From Phenylobacterium sp. (GTDB taxonomy: Bacteria; Pseudomonadota; Alphaproteobacteria; Caulobacterales; Caulobacteraceae): a stretch of DNA of 64,000 bases. Positions 1 through 8,774 of this stretch are shown here, piece by piece (the first letter of the stretch is position 1; each line of letters opens with the position of its first letter). A program made the translations under genes and the position numbers. The notes beneath the pieces were generated by a model. The model was given only the letters and a program-made list of their open reading frames with translations. It ran no database searches and was not told the origin of the DNA. The stretch lies in the NCBI RefSeq assembly GCF_030681155.1, contig NZ_JAUXXE010000002.1, positions 32,625 to 96,624 of the forward strand. The letters are read 5' to 3'.

Positions 1-1
1 G

Positions 2-229
2 ATCTCGGAGCTGAAGCGCGCCTTCGAGATCGGCTTCCTGCTGTTCATCCCGTTCCTGGTCATCGACCTGGTCGTAGCCAGCGTGCTGATGAGCATGGGT
101 ATGATGATGCTGCCGCCGGTGGTGGTGTCCCTGCCCTTCAAGCTGATCTTCTTCGTCCTGGTGGACGGCTGGCGGCTCGTGGCGGGGTCGCTGGTCGAGA
201 GCTTCCAGCGCGGCGCAGGCGGCGGCTAG
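2..229 (+). CDS. fliP: FliP, flagellar export pore protein (3' end only)
   Basis: The last 75 codons of a reading frame that enters from the left edge, so the N-terminal part is missing. The visible part has the family's C-terminal signature: a charged [10 protein letters not shown] segment, a membrane helix ([18 protein letters not shown]), the Met-rich turn [10 protein letters not shown], and a second helix ending in LVDGWRLV. FliP forms the core of the flagellar type III export gate in the inner membrane with FliQ and FliR. It converges on the next gene; the two stop codons share the palindrome CTAG. Assignment is firm because this stretch is highly conserved in FliP. Confidence 0.93.
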   Translation: MSELKRAFEIGFLLFIPFLVIDLVVASVLMSMGMMMLPPVVVSLPFKLIFFVLVDGWRLVAGSLVESFQRGAGGG

Positions 230-1047
230 AACCGGCGCGACAGGCCGATCCCGACGGCCAGGTCGGGAGTTTCCTTGGTCAGGCCGCCATAGAGGCCGGC
301 GTCGAACTGCAGGTCTTCGTGACCGGCGGGAGTCCAGGCCAGGGTCAGATCTAGCGAAGCCTGGGTGACGCGGCCGGCGGGATCGTCACCGACCGCAGCC
401 CATAGTTCCAGACCCCACGTCACGGCGCCGAAGGGCTTGCTCAGCCCCGCCGCCCCGGCCCACCCCCAATGGGTCCCGTGGCCGTCGCCGTCCGCCAGCA
501 AGTCGAGCTGCGGCGCCAGGCCTAGCGACAGGTCGCCGCCAAGCGGGATCGATATCGGCGCGACCAGCCCGCCCTGCCATCCGCCCGCGCCAATTCCGGA
601 CTTGCCGGTCGGGGCCGAAACGAACGGCTGGAGCGCGACGGAGAACCCGGATCCGTCGGGGTTTTTCAACGACCGGCGCAGGGCGAACGTGACGTCGCCA
701 ACCCCTTCGGTTCGCTCAGTCTGACCGTCCGCGCGCTCGCGTATCTGGGTATAGGGCGTCCACAGGACCTGCCCCTCCATCATCGGCGTCAGGCCAAACC
801 GAACCTGGATGTCGCTGACGGCGTAGGTGTCGGTCGAGCCGGGGCCGGAGCGCTGGAAACTGGCGTCGAAAACGCCCAGTTCGGCCTGAACGACACCGAC
901 ATCGACGATGCAGGACGGCGAACCCTTGCCCGGTCGGTCGGGACAGAAGTCGCGGCGCTCGGCAGGCGTTTGGGCTTGGGCGGACGTGGCCAGCGCAAGG
1001 CCCGCCAAGACCGGGCCGAACGATGCGCAGGACAGAAGATGACGCAT
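226..1047 (-). CDS. Outer-membrane beta-barrel-like exported protein
   Basis: 273 aa with a clear Sec signal peptide (cleavage near residue 25, after AQA). The mature part begins with a Cys pair about 11 residues apart, followed by alternating hydrophobic/polar strands rich in Gly and aromatic residues, and ends in Phe, as outer-membrane barrels usually do. It resembles the transporter/phenol-degradation-type barrel proteins of proteobacteria, but I cannot name a substrate. The ATG follows a good GGAGAG ribosome site. It sits between fliP and the fliLM operon on the reverse strand; a flagellar role is not evident from the sequence. Confidence 0.7.
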   Translation of the reverse strand: MRHLLSCASFGPVLAGLALATSAQAQTPAERRDFCPDRPGKGSPSCIVDVGVVQAELGVFDASFQRSGPGSTDTYAVSDIQVRFGLTPMMEGQVLWTPYTQIRERADGQTERTEGVGDVTFALRRSLKNPDGSGFSVALQPFVSAPTGKSGIGAGGWQGGLVAPISIPLGGDLSLGLAPQLDLLADGDGHGTHWGWAGAAGLSKPFGAVTWGLELWAAVGDDPAGRVTQASLDLTLAWTPAGHEDLQFDAGLYGGLTKETPDLAVGIGLSRRF

Positions 1048-1076
1048 GAAAACTCTCCAGGGCGCGGTGACCAGCC

Positions 1077-4010
1077 CTAGCCCTTGGCCGCCGTCGTCGC
1101 CGCCGCCGCCTGTTTGGCCGGAGCCGCCGCTGGAGCCTTGGCCGTTCCTACTGGAGCCGGCTTTTCGCGGAACCGCGCCTTCATCTTGTCGACCCAGCCG
1201 GCGAAGGCCTCGTTGTCGGCCGTGACGCGGCCGAAGTCGGCCACGCTGAGTTGGCCCGACTGCACGCCCGACAGAGCCACGCGCAGGGCCTCGGGATTGC
1301 GGGCCTGATCATAGAAGCCGCCATAGCGCTGCTGGAGACGGGTAAGCGCCGCCTCGTTGCCCGACAGGCTGTAGGCGACGCCGGTGCGAAGAAGTTTGCC
1401 CTCGTCCTCCGCCGACAGCGGTCCGCCGGCCTTCCAGCGATCCCCGAGGCTCTTTTCGAACAGGCCCGCCGAGGCGTCCCAATTCTTCTGCTTCCAGAAC
1501 ACCTCGGCGCGAAGGTCCTGCCCCTCGCGGCTGGTGTCGCGCTCGATGACTTCCAGCGCATGATCGTAACGGCCCAGCCCCATCAGCGCCCGGCCTTCGA
1601 CCAGGCGGCGCTCGGCGTTCAGGGCGGTCGGCAGGACCGTTGTCCGCGAACCGTTGATGGCCTGCAAAGCCTGCTCAGGCTTGCGATCCATCAGGTAGAT
1701 CACCGCCAGGTCGGTGGCGACCTGGGCGCGCGGCACGCCGTCGAGGCGGTTTTCGGCCTGGTACTTCAGCAACCCCGCGGCCTGGTCGAGCAGGTCGACA
1801 TCGACCAACCGGCGCACCAGCTTGCGGACCATCAGGTCGCCATCGGCGCCCAGCGGCGTCAGCTCCTGGAAATCGTAGAACATGGCCAGGGCCTGAACCG
1901 GCTCCAGCCCGTCGGCGGCCCCGTCCAGGAACAGCGCCCGGAATGCGGCGCCGAGGTCGGCCTGGAGTTGCACGGCTTCAGGCAGGTCGGGCAGGCTGCG
2001 CCCGGCCGACCGCAAGGCCTCCAACGCCTCGCGATATCGCCCCTGGCTGAGATAGAGGTGCCCCAGCGCCCGGATGGTCTCGAGCTCGGTGGAGTCGCCA
2101 CGCCAGCGATAGCGCAACCCCGCAAAAGTGTTGGCCGCCTGAACCGGCGTGATCTTGCCGGTCTCGAGCCTGATCTTGGTCGCGTGCAGGGTGGCCGGAG
2201 CTGAGAGCCCCTCGGTCGGCGCGCCGGCGACGGCGGCGTAGATCCGCAAGGCGCGGTCCTTGAAGCCCTGAGCTTCCACCACCTGGGCCTGGACCAGGCG
2301 GGTGGCGAGTTCTTCCAGCGGGTCGGTCTTGTCCAGCAAGGCGAGCTTGATGCGGGCGTCGGCGCCGTTGACGTCGCCCAGCGCCAGGGCGGCCTGGGCG
2401 TCGGAGCGGGCGAAGCGCGCTTTCCAGACTGGCGAGAACTGGTTGAACGCCTCAGCGCCGGCTCCGAACTGGTTGCGCGCCTCGGGCCACTGCGCCAGTT
2501 GCGCGGCGATGTAGGAGCGCCACAGGGCCGCGGCCGGATTGTCGGATAGGATGGCGACCGAGAAGTCGGCCTGCGCCTCCTTGTAGCGACGCGCCATCAC
2601 CCGAGCCATGCCCCGCAAGGCCCGGAACTCCGGATCCTCCATGATGGCCGGATTGCGCCGGGCCGCCTCGTTCAGGACGCCGATCGCCTCAAAGGACAGT
2701 TCCGACCCGACCAGGAACCGGGCCAGCGCCATCCGGGCGCCGACCGGTGCGTCGCGGCCGAGCGCGGCTTCCTCATTGGAGGCCGCCAGCAGGGCGTTGT
2801 AGCGCGACAGGAAGCCGCCCGACCCGGTCTTCGGCCAATCTTCATAGTCGATCAGGCCCGGCATCGTAGCCGCCTGGGGCGCGCCGAGATTGGCCTCGAT
2901 CCGCTCGGCGGCGGCAGAGGCCGGCGACAGCATAAGACCGGCGGGACGGCCGAACTGCACCAGGTCGCCGGCATGCCGAACGCCGAGGTCCTCGATATAG
3001 GACTCGACCGCCAGGCCCTGGGCCGACGGCAACAGGGCCATCTGCACGAATTCCCGTCGCGAGGGCAGCCCCTTGGCTGGACCAAGCGCGGTGACCACTG
3101 ACAGCGTATCGCCGACCGCCGGATCGGCGACCTTCACGACCCGCGTCGTGCCGGCGACGGCAGCCCGCAGGGCGGCCGGACCGCCGGCCTGATCGCGGAT
3201 CACCTTGATCTGGCCGGGCTGGGCGACCTGAGCTCCTGGACCAAGCGTCACGGTCCAGACCGCGCCCTCGCTTGAGGCGAAGAACGGTGTGCCGGGCGGA
3301 GATTCGATACGGACGGCGGTGTAGTCGTCGCCGCGAACCGCACTGAGCCCGCTCATCTGGCGCAGGCCGCGCGGGGCCTTGGAAACGTCGATGGCGGCGG
3401 GGGCGTCGAACACCACCCAGACTGCCCCGCCCCGCCGGAACACCGCCGCGCCGTTTGGGTTGGCCCAGGGGAAGGTCAGTTGCACCTGACCGGCCCCGAT
3501 CTTGGTCTCCATCCGCACGACGCCGCCGGCCGGGACCGGATTGGGTCGCGGCGGCGCGGGAGCGGTCTCGGGCGCCTCGGCCAGAGCCGCCGGCGGAGCC
3601 ACTGGCTTTGCGACCGGAGGGCGCTCGAACAAATTGACGTAGGTGACCCCGTCGGCGACCCCGACCTTGGCGTCGGCCGTGTCGGTAAGGGTCAGCACCA
3701 GTTCCAGGCCGCCGGCCGCGCGCCGCGCTTCAGTGGTCTTCAGCCACTTGGGCGGCGAGACCCGTAGGCGCGAGATGTCCGGATTGGCGTCCCGGCTGAA
3801 CTTCAGGACCAGGGTCTGGCCATCGCGCCGAGCAACGGCACGCGCGCCCTTGAACTCGATGCGGGAAAAGTCGCGGGCCTGGGCGACGCGCACCTCCAAC
3901 CCGCCCCCAGCCGCGGCGGTCGCCGCGGGAGCCGCCATCCCTGCAGGCGCGGCGAGGCTGGCGATGGTGATCGCCGCCACGCTGGACCGGAGAGTTTGGC
4001 GCAGGCTCAC
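1077..4010 (-). CDS. Large exported TPR protein at the end of the fliLM operon
   Basis: 977 aa, GTG start 6 nt after the stop of the motE-like gene. An N-terminal signal peptide is followed by an AMIN-like beta region (about residues 35-130), a Pro/Ala linker, a second beta-rich region to about 330, then a long array of TPR-type helical pairs (about 390-930) and an Ala-rich tail. TPR arrays bind proteins; a periplasmic scaffold role is inferred from the signal peptide. Being the last gene of the fliL-fliM-pflI-motE run suggests a role in flagellar assembly, placement or motor function. No enzymatic motif is visible. Confidence 0.75.
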   Translation of the reverse strand: MSLRQTLRSSVAAITIASLAAPAGMAAPAATAAAGGGLEVRVAQARDFSRIEFKGARAVARRDGQTLVLKFSRDANPDISRLRVSPPKWLKTTEARRAAGGLELVLTLTDTADAKVGVADGVTYVNLFERPPVAKPVAPPAALAEAPETAPAPPRPNPVPAGGVVRMETKIGAGQVQLTFPWANPNGAAVFRRGGAVWVVFDAPAAIDVSKAPRGLRQMSGLSAVRGDDYTAVRIESPPGTPFFASSEGAVWTVTLGPGAQVAQPGQIKVIRDQAGGPAALRAAVAGTTRVVKVADPAVGDTLSVVTALGPAKGLPSRREFVQMALLPSAQGLAVESYIEDLGVRHAGDLVQFGRPAGLMLSPASAAAERIEANLGAPQAATMPGLIDYEDWPKTGSGGFLSRYNALLAASNEEAALGRDAPVGARMALARFLVGSELSFEAIGVLNEAARRNPAIMEDPEFRALRGMARVMARRYKEAQADFSVAILSDNPAAALWRSYIAAQLAQWPEARNQFGAGAEAFNQFSPVWKARFARSDAQAALALGDVNGADARIKLALLDKTDPLEELATRLVQAQVVEAQGFKDRALRIYAAVAGAPTEGLSAPATLHATKIRLETGKITPVQAANTFAGLRYRWRGDSTELETIRALGHLYLSQGRYREALEALRSAGRSLPDLPEAVQLQADLGAAFRALFLDGAADGLEPVQALAMFYDFQELTPLGADGDLMVRKLVRRLVDVDLLDQAAGLLKYQAENRLDGVPRAQVATDLAVIYLMDRKPEQALQAINGSRTTVLPTALNAERRLVEGRALMGLGRYDHALEVIERDTSREGQDLRAEVFWKQKNWDASAGLFEKSLGDRWKAGGPLSAEDEGKLLRTGVAYSLSGNEAALTRLQQRYGGFYDQARNPEALRVALSGVQSGQLSVADFGRVTADNEAFAGWVDKMKARFREKPAPVGTAKAPAAAPAKQAAAATTAAKG

Positions 4011-4016
4011 GGGCTA

Positions 4017-4790
4017 TCAGGCCTTGGGCGCGGGGGGCTTGGCGGCGGCCTGACCAGGCGCGGGCGGCGTGGCGACGGCGGCGTTGGCGGCGGCCGCGAC
4101 GCGCTTGACGTCCGCAAACCGGCCGGCCAGCGCTTCGGTCAGCTTCTTGGCCTCCATCGGCGGCATGGCCGCGATGATCGGCGACAGCGCCCGCTCCTTC
4201 ATCTTGGCGGCGATCGGCAGGCGCACCGAGTCATCCAGCAGGACCATGCGCGGCGCGGCGTCCTTCGGCTTCATGCCTTCGAACACCTTCACCAGGCGAT
4301 CGATCTCGGCCTGTTCCTTGGCGTCGGCGTCCACCATCAGCTTGGCGATATCGCCCTTCATGCCGGTCAGCGCCTTGATCTTGGCGTCCAGCTTGGCTTC
4401 AGCGGCGGCCATCAAGGCAAGTTGGACATCCATGTCCTGCTCGCGCTTGTCGAGTTGGCCCCGACGCGCGCCCAGGCTTTGCAGGACCTGGAGTTCGGCA
4501 GGCGAGAGCCCGGCTTCCTTGGCAAGTTCGGCGGCCGTCGGCGCGCAGACCGCGGCAGGCTTTGCGGCCGGCGGCAGGACGGCGGTGGCCACCGCGTCCT
4601 TGGCGGCGCCAGTGGCGGCCTTCGCATCGGGCTTTGCGCCCGGCTTGACGCTATTGGCGGCTTCCTCGGCGAAGGCGCGCGCGCCCGACACCATGTCCGG
4701 CAGCGACTGGGCGCCCGACAGCGCATTGATCCCCATGACGCCGACGATGGCGACGCCGACCAGGGGCAGGATGCGGGGCATGTTCTTCAT
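4017..4790 (-). CDS. MotE-like flagellar protein (MgtE_N-like domain)
   Basis: 257 aa. It has one N-terminal membrane or signal segment, an Ala/Pro/Lys-rich linker, a charged coiled coil (about residues 90-145, with repeated Lys/Asp/Glu heptads), and a C-terminal domain resembling the N-terminal domain of MgtE and the middle domain of FliG (pattern LVKVFEGMKPKDAAPRM, then AAMPP and KLTEAL). Rhizobial MotE has this architecture and acts as a periplasmic chaperone for the motor protein MotC. Its ATG overlaps the stop of the preceding pflI-like gene (ATGA), implying translational coupling. Whether it works on a stator here is inference. Confidence 0.75.
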   Translation of the reverse strand: MKNMPRILPLVGVAIVGVMGINALSGAQSLPDMVSGARAFAEEAANSVKPGAKPDAKAATGAAKDAVATAVLPPAAKPAAVCAPTAAELAKEAGLSPAELQVLQSLGARRGQLDKREQDMDVQLALMAAAEAKLDAKIKALTGMKGDIAKLMVDADAKEQAEIDRLVKVFEGMKPKDAAPRMVLLDDSVRLPIAAKMKERALSPIIAAMPPMEAKKLTEALAGRFADVKRVAAAANAAVATPPAPGQAAAKPPAPKA

Positions 4791-5308
4791 CGGCGGGTTC
4801 CGGCGCGCGGCGTCTGGCGCTCAGCGGGTTGTTCGAAAAGGTCGTCGTCGAAATTGACAGCCGGCCGGGCCGGCGGCGCTTCACGCGGGACGCGCGGCGG
4901 CGCGCGCTCGGGGCGAGGATCGCGGGCGCCCGACAACAGCGCGCCAAGTCGATGGGTGACACGCTCGACGTCATCGTCCTGGGCCGGCTCCTCGCGGCGA
5001 GCCCTTGGGGCTTGCGCGGAAGCTTGCGGCGAAGATTGAATTTGACGGTCGAGCTTGGCGGTCAGGGCGCGGGCCTTCTCGATGCGGTCGGCCAGGGCGT
5101 CGTGCGCCTCGTCGGTCGCGGCGCGCAGGTCGGCGAGACCTTGTTCGGCGCGGGCCGCGGCGGCGTCCAGATCTGCGACCGCCTTGGCGAAGCCCTCGTG
5201 GCTCTCGCGCAGCGCCTTAAGCCGAGCATTGAGCCGGTAGCCCATCAGCAGGGCCACGACCAGCAGACCGGCCAACATCAGGTTCATGCCGATGGCGACG
5301 ATGCTCAT
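4787..5308 (-). CDS. pflI: PflI-like flagellar positioning protein (DUF6468 type)
   Basis: 173 aa bitopic protein: a single N-terminal membrane helix (NLMLAGLLVVALLMGY), a coiled-coil stretch rich in Ala, Arg and Glu (about residues 30-90), then a Pro/Arg-rich disordered tail. In Caulobacter crescentus PflI is a small Pro-rich bitopic protein encoded with early flagellar genes and needed to put the flagellum at the pole. Position directly behind fliM and architecture both fit. Start ATG overlaps the fliM stop (ATGA). Identity rests on context and architecture, not alignment. Confidence 0.68.
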   Translation of the reverse strand: MSIVAIGMNLMLAGLLVVALLMGYRLNARLKALRESHEGFAKAVADLDAAAARAEQGLADLRAATDEAHDALADRIEKARALTAKLDRQIQSSPQASAQAPRARREEPAQDDDVERVTHRLGALLSGARDPRPERAPPRVPREAPPARPAVNFDDDLFEQPAERQTPRAGTRR

Positions 5309-6402
5309 TTGACCCTCGAGATCGCCTTCTTCGCGTGCGGCGACAGCGGACCGTCGACGCGCACGGCGATGTGGTGATTGCGGCGGCCCATACGGCCGCG
5401 GGTGAGCGGGATCGATCCGGCGCGCAGCTCGACCTGGCTGTCGGGCGTGGCGTTCAGCATGATGGTGTCGCCGACCTTGAAGTCGAGCACTTCGCGCAGG
5501 CTCATCTGCTGCTCGTCCAGAACGGCGCGAACCTCCATCTGGGTAGTCCAGAGCTCGGTCGCCAAGTGGCCCTCCCAGATATTGTCGCGGCCGAACTTCT
5601 CGCCCATGAACTGCTGCAGCAGCATCTTCCGGATGGGCTCGAGGGTCGCATAGGGCAGCAGCAGCTCGATGCGCCCGCCGCGGTCTTCCATATCGATCCG
5701 CAGCTTCACCAGGATCGCGGCGTTGGCCGGGCGGGCGATGGCGGCGAAACGCGGATTGGTTTCCAGGCGGTCGAGCGTGAAGGTCACCGGCGTCAGCGGC
5801 TCAAAGGCGGCGCGGGCGTCGGCCAGCACCACCTCGACCATCCGCTGGACCAGCACCCGTTCGATGGTGGTGTAGGGCCGCCCCTCGATCCGCATGGCCG
5901 CGGTGCCGCGACGGCCGCCCAGCAACACGTCGACGATCGAATAGATCAGGTTGGAATCGACCGTCAGCAGGCCGTAGTTCTCGAGCTCTTCGGCCTTGAA
6001 GACAGAGAGGATGGCCGGCAGCGGAATCGAGTTCAGATAGTCGCCGAAACGGATCGACGAGATGTTGTCGAGGCTGACCTCGACGTTGTCCGAGGTGAAG
6101 TTCCGCAAGCTGGTGGTCATCAACCGCACCAGGCGGTCGAAGACGATCTCCAGCATCGGAAGGCGTTCGTAGCAAACCAGCGCGGAGTTGATGATCGCCC
6201 GGATGCCCGAACGCTCGGCCGCCTCTTCATCCGACAGGTCGAAGCCCAGCAGGCTGTCGATCTCGTCCTGATTGAGGATCCGCTCGGCGCCGCCGCCCAG
6301 GCCATCGCTGGCCCCGGCGTTGTCCCAGGTCGATGGGTCGTCAGGGTTCATCGCGCCCTGCATCCCGCCGATGATTTGAGGTTCGTCTTCCATGCGGTGC
6401 AC
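5305..6402 (-). CDS. fliM: FliM, flagellar switch protein
   Basis: 365 aa, typical FliM length. The N-terminal part carries the conserved LNQDEIDSLLGF segment; the CheC-like middle domain (about 70-250) contains CYERLPMLEIVFDR; and the C-terminal SpoA/FliN-like domain spans about 270-350. FliM binds phosphorylated CheY and sets rotation direction as part of the cytoplasmic C ring. The start used is GTG with an AAGGA site 10 nt upstream; an ATG three codons later is possible. It is the second gene after fliL and overlaps pflI by 4 nt. Confidence 0.96.
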   Translation of the reverse strand: MHRMEDEPQIIGGMQGAMNPDDPSTWDNAGASDGLGGGAERILNQDEIDSLLGFDLSDEEAAERSGIRAIINSALVCYERLPMLEIVFDRLVRLMTTSLRNFTSDNVEVSLDNISSIRFGDYLNSIPLPAILSVFKAEELENYGLLTVDSNLIYSIVDVLLGGRRGTAAMRIEGRPYTTIERVLVQRMVEVVLADARAAFEPLTPVTFTLDRLETNPRFAAIARPANAAILVKLRIDMEDRGGRIELLLPYATLEPIRKMLLQQFMGEKFGRDNIWEGHLATELWTTQMEVRAVLDEQQMSLREVLDFKVGDTIMLNATPDSQVELRAGSIPLTRGRMGRRNHHIAVRVDGPLSPHAKKAISRVK

Positions 6403-6424
6403 GCTGGCCAGGTCCTTGAGGGAC

Positions 6425-7015
6425 CTAGTTGATCAGCATCTCCTCGATGAGCACGGCGTTCACCTTCGAAGGCGCGATCACCAGATTGACCCGGCGCTGG
6501 ATCTCCATCCGAAGCTGGTAGGAGCCCTGGCTGCCTTGCAGGTCTTCGGGGCGCAGTTCGCGCAGGAAGGTCTGGAACATGTCCTGCAGCCTAGGCATGT
6601 TCGGCTCAAGAAGATCCACCGTCGCTTGATCGGGCACTTCCAGGGTCAACTTCAACTTCAGGAAGGTGGCGCGGCCGTCGGCCGTCTGCATGTTCACGAC
6701 CACATTCGGCATGGTGTAGAACAAGATGCCGTCGGGTCCTTCGCGGACCTCGCCCAGCGTCTTGGCGCCTTCCTTGTCGCCCTTCTTTTCTTTCTCTTTT
6801 TTCTTGTCCGGCTTCTTGCCGGCGTGGGCCTCGTCGGGCTTCGGCTTCAGCATCAGGAAGCCGGCGGTCCCGCCGCCGCCCAGAACCAGCACAGCCGCGA
6901 CGCCGGCGATGATCATCATCTTCGGCGTGAACTTCTTTTTGGCGGGCGCGCCTTCGCCTTCCTCGCCTTCGGCGGGTTCGCCCGCAGGGGCTTCCTTGAC
7001 CTTGTCCTTGGCCAC
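6425..7015 (-). CDS. fliL: FliL, flagellar basal body-associated protein
   Basis: 196 aa. A cytoplasmic acidic/Lys-rich N-terminus precedes one membrane helix (about residues 34-52, MMIIAGVAAVLVLGGGG). A Lys-rich linker and the periplasmic FliL domain follow (YTMPNVVVNMQT to the C-terminus, ending in EEMLIN). FliL surrounds the stator units and supports motor torque. Start is GTG with AAGGAG 7 nt upstream. It heads the reverse-strand operon and is preceded by a CtrA-type promoter, matching the class II position of fliL in Caulobacter. Confidence 0.93.
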   Translation of the reverse strand: MAKDKVKEAPAGEPAEGEEGEGAPAKKKFTPKMMIIAGVAAVLVLGGGGTAGFLMLKPKPDEAHAGKKPDKKKEKEKKGDKEGAKTLGEVREGPDGILFYTMPNVVVNMQTADGRATFLKLKLTLEVPDQATVDLLEPNMPRLQDMFQTFLRELRPEDLQGSQGSYQLRMEIQRRVNLVIAPSKVNAVLIEEMLIN

Positions 7016-7032
7016 GCGCGCGCGCTCCTTAG

Positions 7033-7089
7033 AATCTATACCCGTCTCATCGCCTGCGCATGGTTAAGGATCAGTTTTTAACAGGTGTT
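7033..7089 (-). promoter_or_regulatory. CtrA-type promoter of fliLM operon
   Basis: Read on the reverse strand, TTAACCAT (7058-7065) is a known CtrA recognition motif. It is followed after 17 nt by GGTATAGA (7033-7040), which resembles the Caulobacter -10 element. The predicted start lies only about 15 nt before the fliL GTG. Two further TTAA half sites (7076-7079 and 7086-7089, 6 nt apart) lie just upstream. A GANTC methylation site (GAATC, 7030-7034) sits near the start point. Function is inferred from motif match and gene context. Confidence 0.6.
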
Positions 7090-7174
7090 AACGCGGGCGA
7101 TTTCCGTGCCGGGCAATTTTGGCCGACCGGTCGGCGTTAACTTTATTTCTTGTTGTTTTTATTCGTGTTTTAGG

Positions 7175-7192
7175 TTGGCCCAAACCTTGCTT
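7175..7192 (+). promoter_or_regulatory. Sigma-54 promoter of flgFGAH
   Basis: TTGGCCCAAACCTTGCTT has the invariant GG (7177-7178) and GC (7189-7190) exactly 10 nt apart, as sigma-54 (-24/-12) promoters require. The predicted start is about 30 nt before the flgF ATG. Caulobacter class III flagellar operons are sigma-54 dependent and FlbD activated. Two AT-cored, roughly palindromic stretches nearby (around 7106-7124 and 7201-7215) could be FlbD sites, but I do not claim them as features. Confidence 0.82.
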
Positions 7193-7231
7193 CCCTGACA
7201 GCGACAAATTCGCCGCAGGTTAAGCCTAGCC

Positions 7232-7969
7232 ATGGACAACGCCCTCTACGTCGGACTCTCGCGTCAGATGACGCTGCGCCGCGAACTCGACATCGTGGCC
7301 AACAACATCGCCAACGCCGACACCACCGGGTTCAAGGTCGAGAGCCTGATGGTCGAGACCGAGCCTATGGCCCCGGCCCACACCGCCGGCGCGCCGCGTC
7401 CGGTAAAGTTCGTGATCGACCGCAGCGTCGGCCGTGACTTCGGCCAGGGCGGTCTGCGCTCGACCGGCGCGACCTTCGACCTGGGCCTCGACGGCAACGG
7501 CTTCTTCAAGGTCGGCGCGCCGGACGGCGAGCAGTACACCCGCGACGGTCGCTTCCGGCTGGACGACGCCGGACGCATCACCACCCAGGATGGCCTGCCG
7601 CTGCTGGACGAAGGCGGCGGTCCGATCGTCATCGACCCGAAGGATGGGGCAGTGAGCATCGCCCAGGACGGCACCGTCAGCCAGGGCGAGGAAATTCTGG
7701 GCAAGGTTGGCGTTGCGCGCTTCGACAACCTGACCGTCCTCGAGAAGGTCGGCGACAACCGCTACCGCAACACCTCAAACGAGCAGCCCGTCGCCGCCCC
7801 CGAGGTGGTGATGCACCAGGGCATGCTGGAAGGCTCCAACGTCAAGCCGATCTCCGAGATCACCCGGATGATCCAGGTCACCCGCGCCTATGAGTCCATG
7901 GCCAAGATGATGGACGCCAACGCCGAACTGTCCCGCCGCTCGATCGAGCGGATGGGAAAGCTGAACTAA
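7232..7969 (+). CDS. flgF: FlgF, flagellar proximal rod protein
   Basis: 245 aa. Begins with the rod-family N-terminal helix (LSRQMTLRRELDIVANNIANADTTGFK split around the NNIAN motif) and ends with the matching C-terminal coiled-coil segment (ITRMIQVTRAYESMAKMM). Between them lies the FlgE/F/G-type domain with LDGNGFF. It forms part of the rod that crosses the periplasm. First gene of the flgF-flgG-flgA-flgH operon, 14 nt before flgG, with a sigma-54 promoter upstream. Confidence 0.95.
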   Translation: MDNALYVGLSRQMTLRRELDIVANNIANADTTGFKVESLMVETEPMAPAHTAGAPRPVKFVIDRSVGRDFGQGGLRSTGATFDLGLDGNGFFKVGAPDGEQYTRDGRFRLDDAGRITTQDGLPLLDEGGGPIVIDPKDGAVSIAQDGTVSQGEEILGKVGVARFDNLTVLEKVGDNRYRNTSNEQPVAAPEVVMHQGMLEGSNVKPISEITRMIQVTRAYESMAKMMDANAELSRRSIERMGKLN

Positions 7970-7983
7970 GGAAAGTCTAGTCG

Positions 7984-8772
7984 ATGCAAGCGCTTCGCAC
8001 CGCGGCGACCGGCATGGCCGCCCAACAGCTGAACGTCGAGGTCATCTCGAACAACATCGCCAACATGAACACTGTTGGCTTCAAGAAGCAGCGCGCCGAA
8101 TTCCAGGACCTGCTCTACCAGACCATCGAACGGGCCGGCGCGCAGTCGTCCGATCAAGGGACCGTGGTCCCCACCGGCGTTCAGGTCGGCGGCGGGGTGA
8201 AGGCCGGTTCGGTCTACCGCATCACCCAGCAAGGAACGATGAACTCCACGGGCAACAAGCTCGATATGGCGATCTCGGGCCGGGGCTACTTCCAGGTGCT
8301 GATGCCGACCGGCGAGACCGCCTACACCCGGGCCGGCAACTTCTCGCCCAACGACCAGGGCCAGCTGGTGACCGAAGACGGTTACCTGGTCCAGCCGGCC
8401 ATCACCATTCCCGAAGACGCCACGGACATCTCGATCTCGAAGAGCGGGCAGGTCCAGGCGGTTCGTTCCGGCCAGACCACGCCGGAGGTGATCGGCAACA
8501 TCGAACTGGCCACCTTCATCAACGAGGGCGGCCTGGACGCCATCGGCGACAACCTGCTGCTGGAAAGCGCCGCCTCGGGCGCGCCGACCGTCGGCACGCC
8601 GGGCACCGAAGGAATTGGCGGCATCAATCAAGGCTATACGGAAGCCTCGAACGTTGACGCCGTGACCGAGATCACCGCCCTGATCGTCGCGCAGCGCGCC
8701 TACGAGATGAACTCGAAGGTGATCACCTCGGCCGACGAAATGCTGCGCACCGCCAGCAACATCAGGTCCTAG
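7984..8772 (+). CDS. flgG: FlgG, flagellar distal rod protein
   Basis: 262 aa, the standard FlgG size. N-terminal MQALRTAATGM and NNIANMNTVGFK, central ISGRGYFQV and GETAYTRAGNF motifs, and C-terminal TEITALIVAQRAYEMNSK are all family hallmarks. FlgG polymerises into the distal rod. An AAGGA ribosome site precedes the ATG. Distinguished from FlgF by length and by the GYTEASNVD segment before the C-terminal helix. Confidence 0.97.
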   Translation: MQALRTAATGMAAQQLNVEVISNNIANMNTVGFKKQRAEFQDLLYQTIERAGAQSSDQGTVVPTGVQVGGGVKAGSVYRITQQGTMNSTGNKLDMAISGRGYFQVLMPTGETAYTRAGNFSPNDQGQLVTEDGYLVQPAITIPEDATDISISKSGQVQAVRSGQTTPEVIGNIELATFINEGGLDAIGDNLLLESAASGAPTVGTPGTEGIGGINQGYTEASNVDAVTEITALIVAQRAYEMNSKVITSADEMLRTASNIRS

Positions 8773-8774
8773 TC

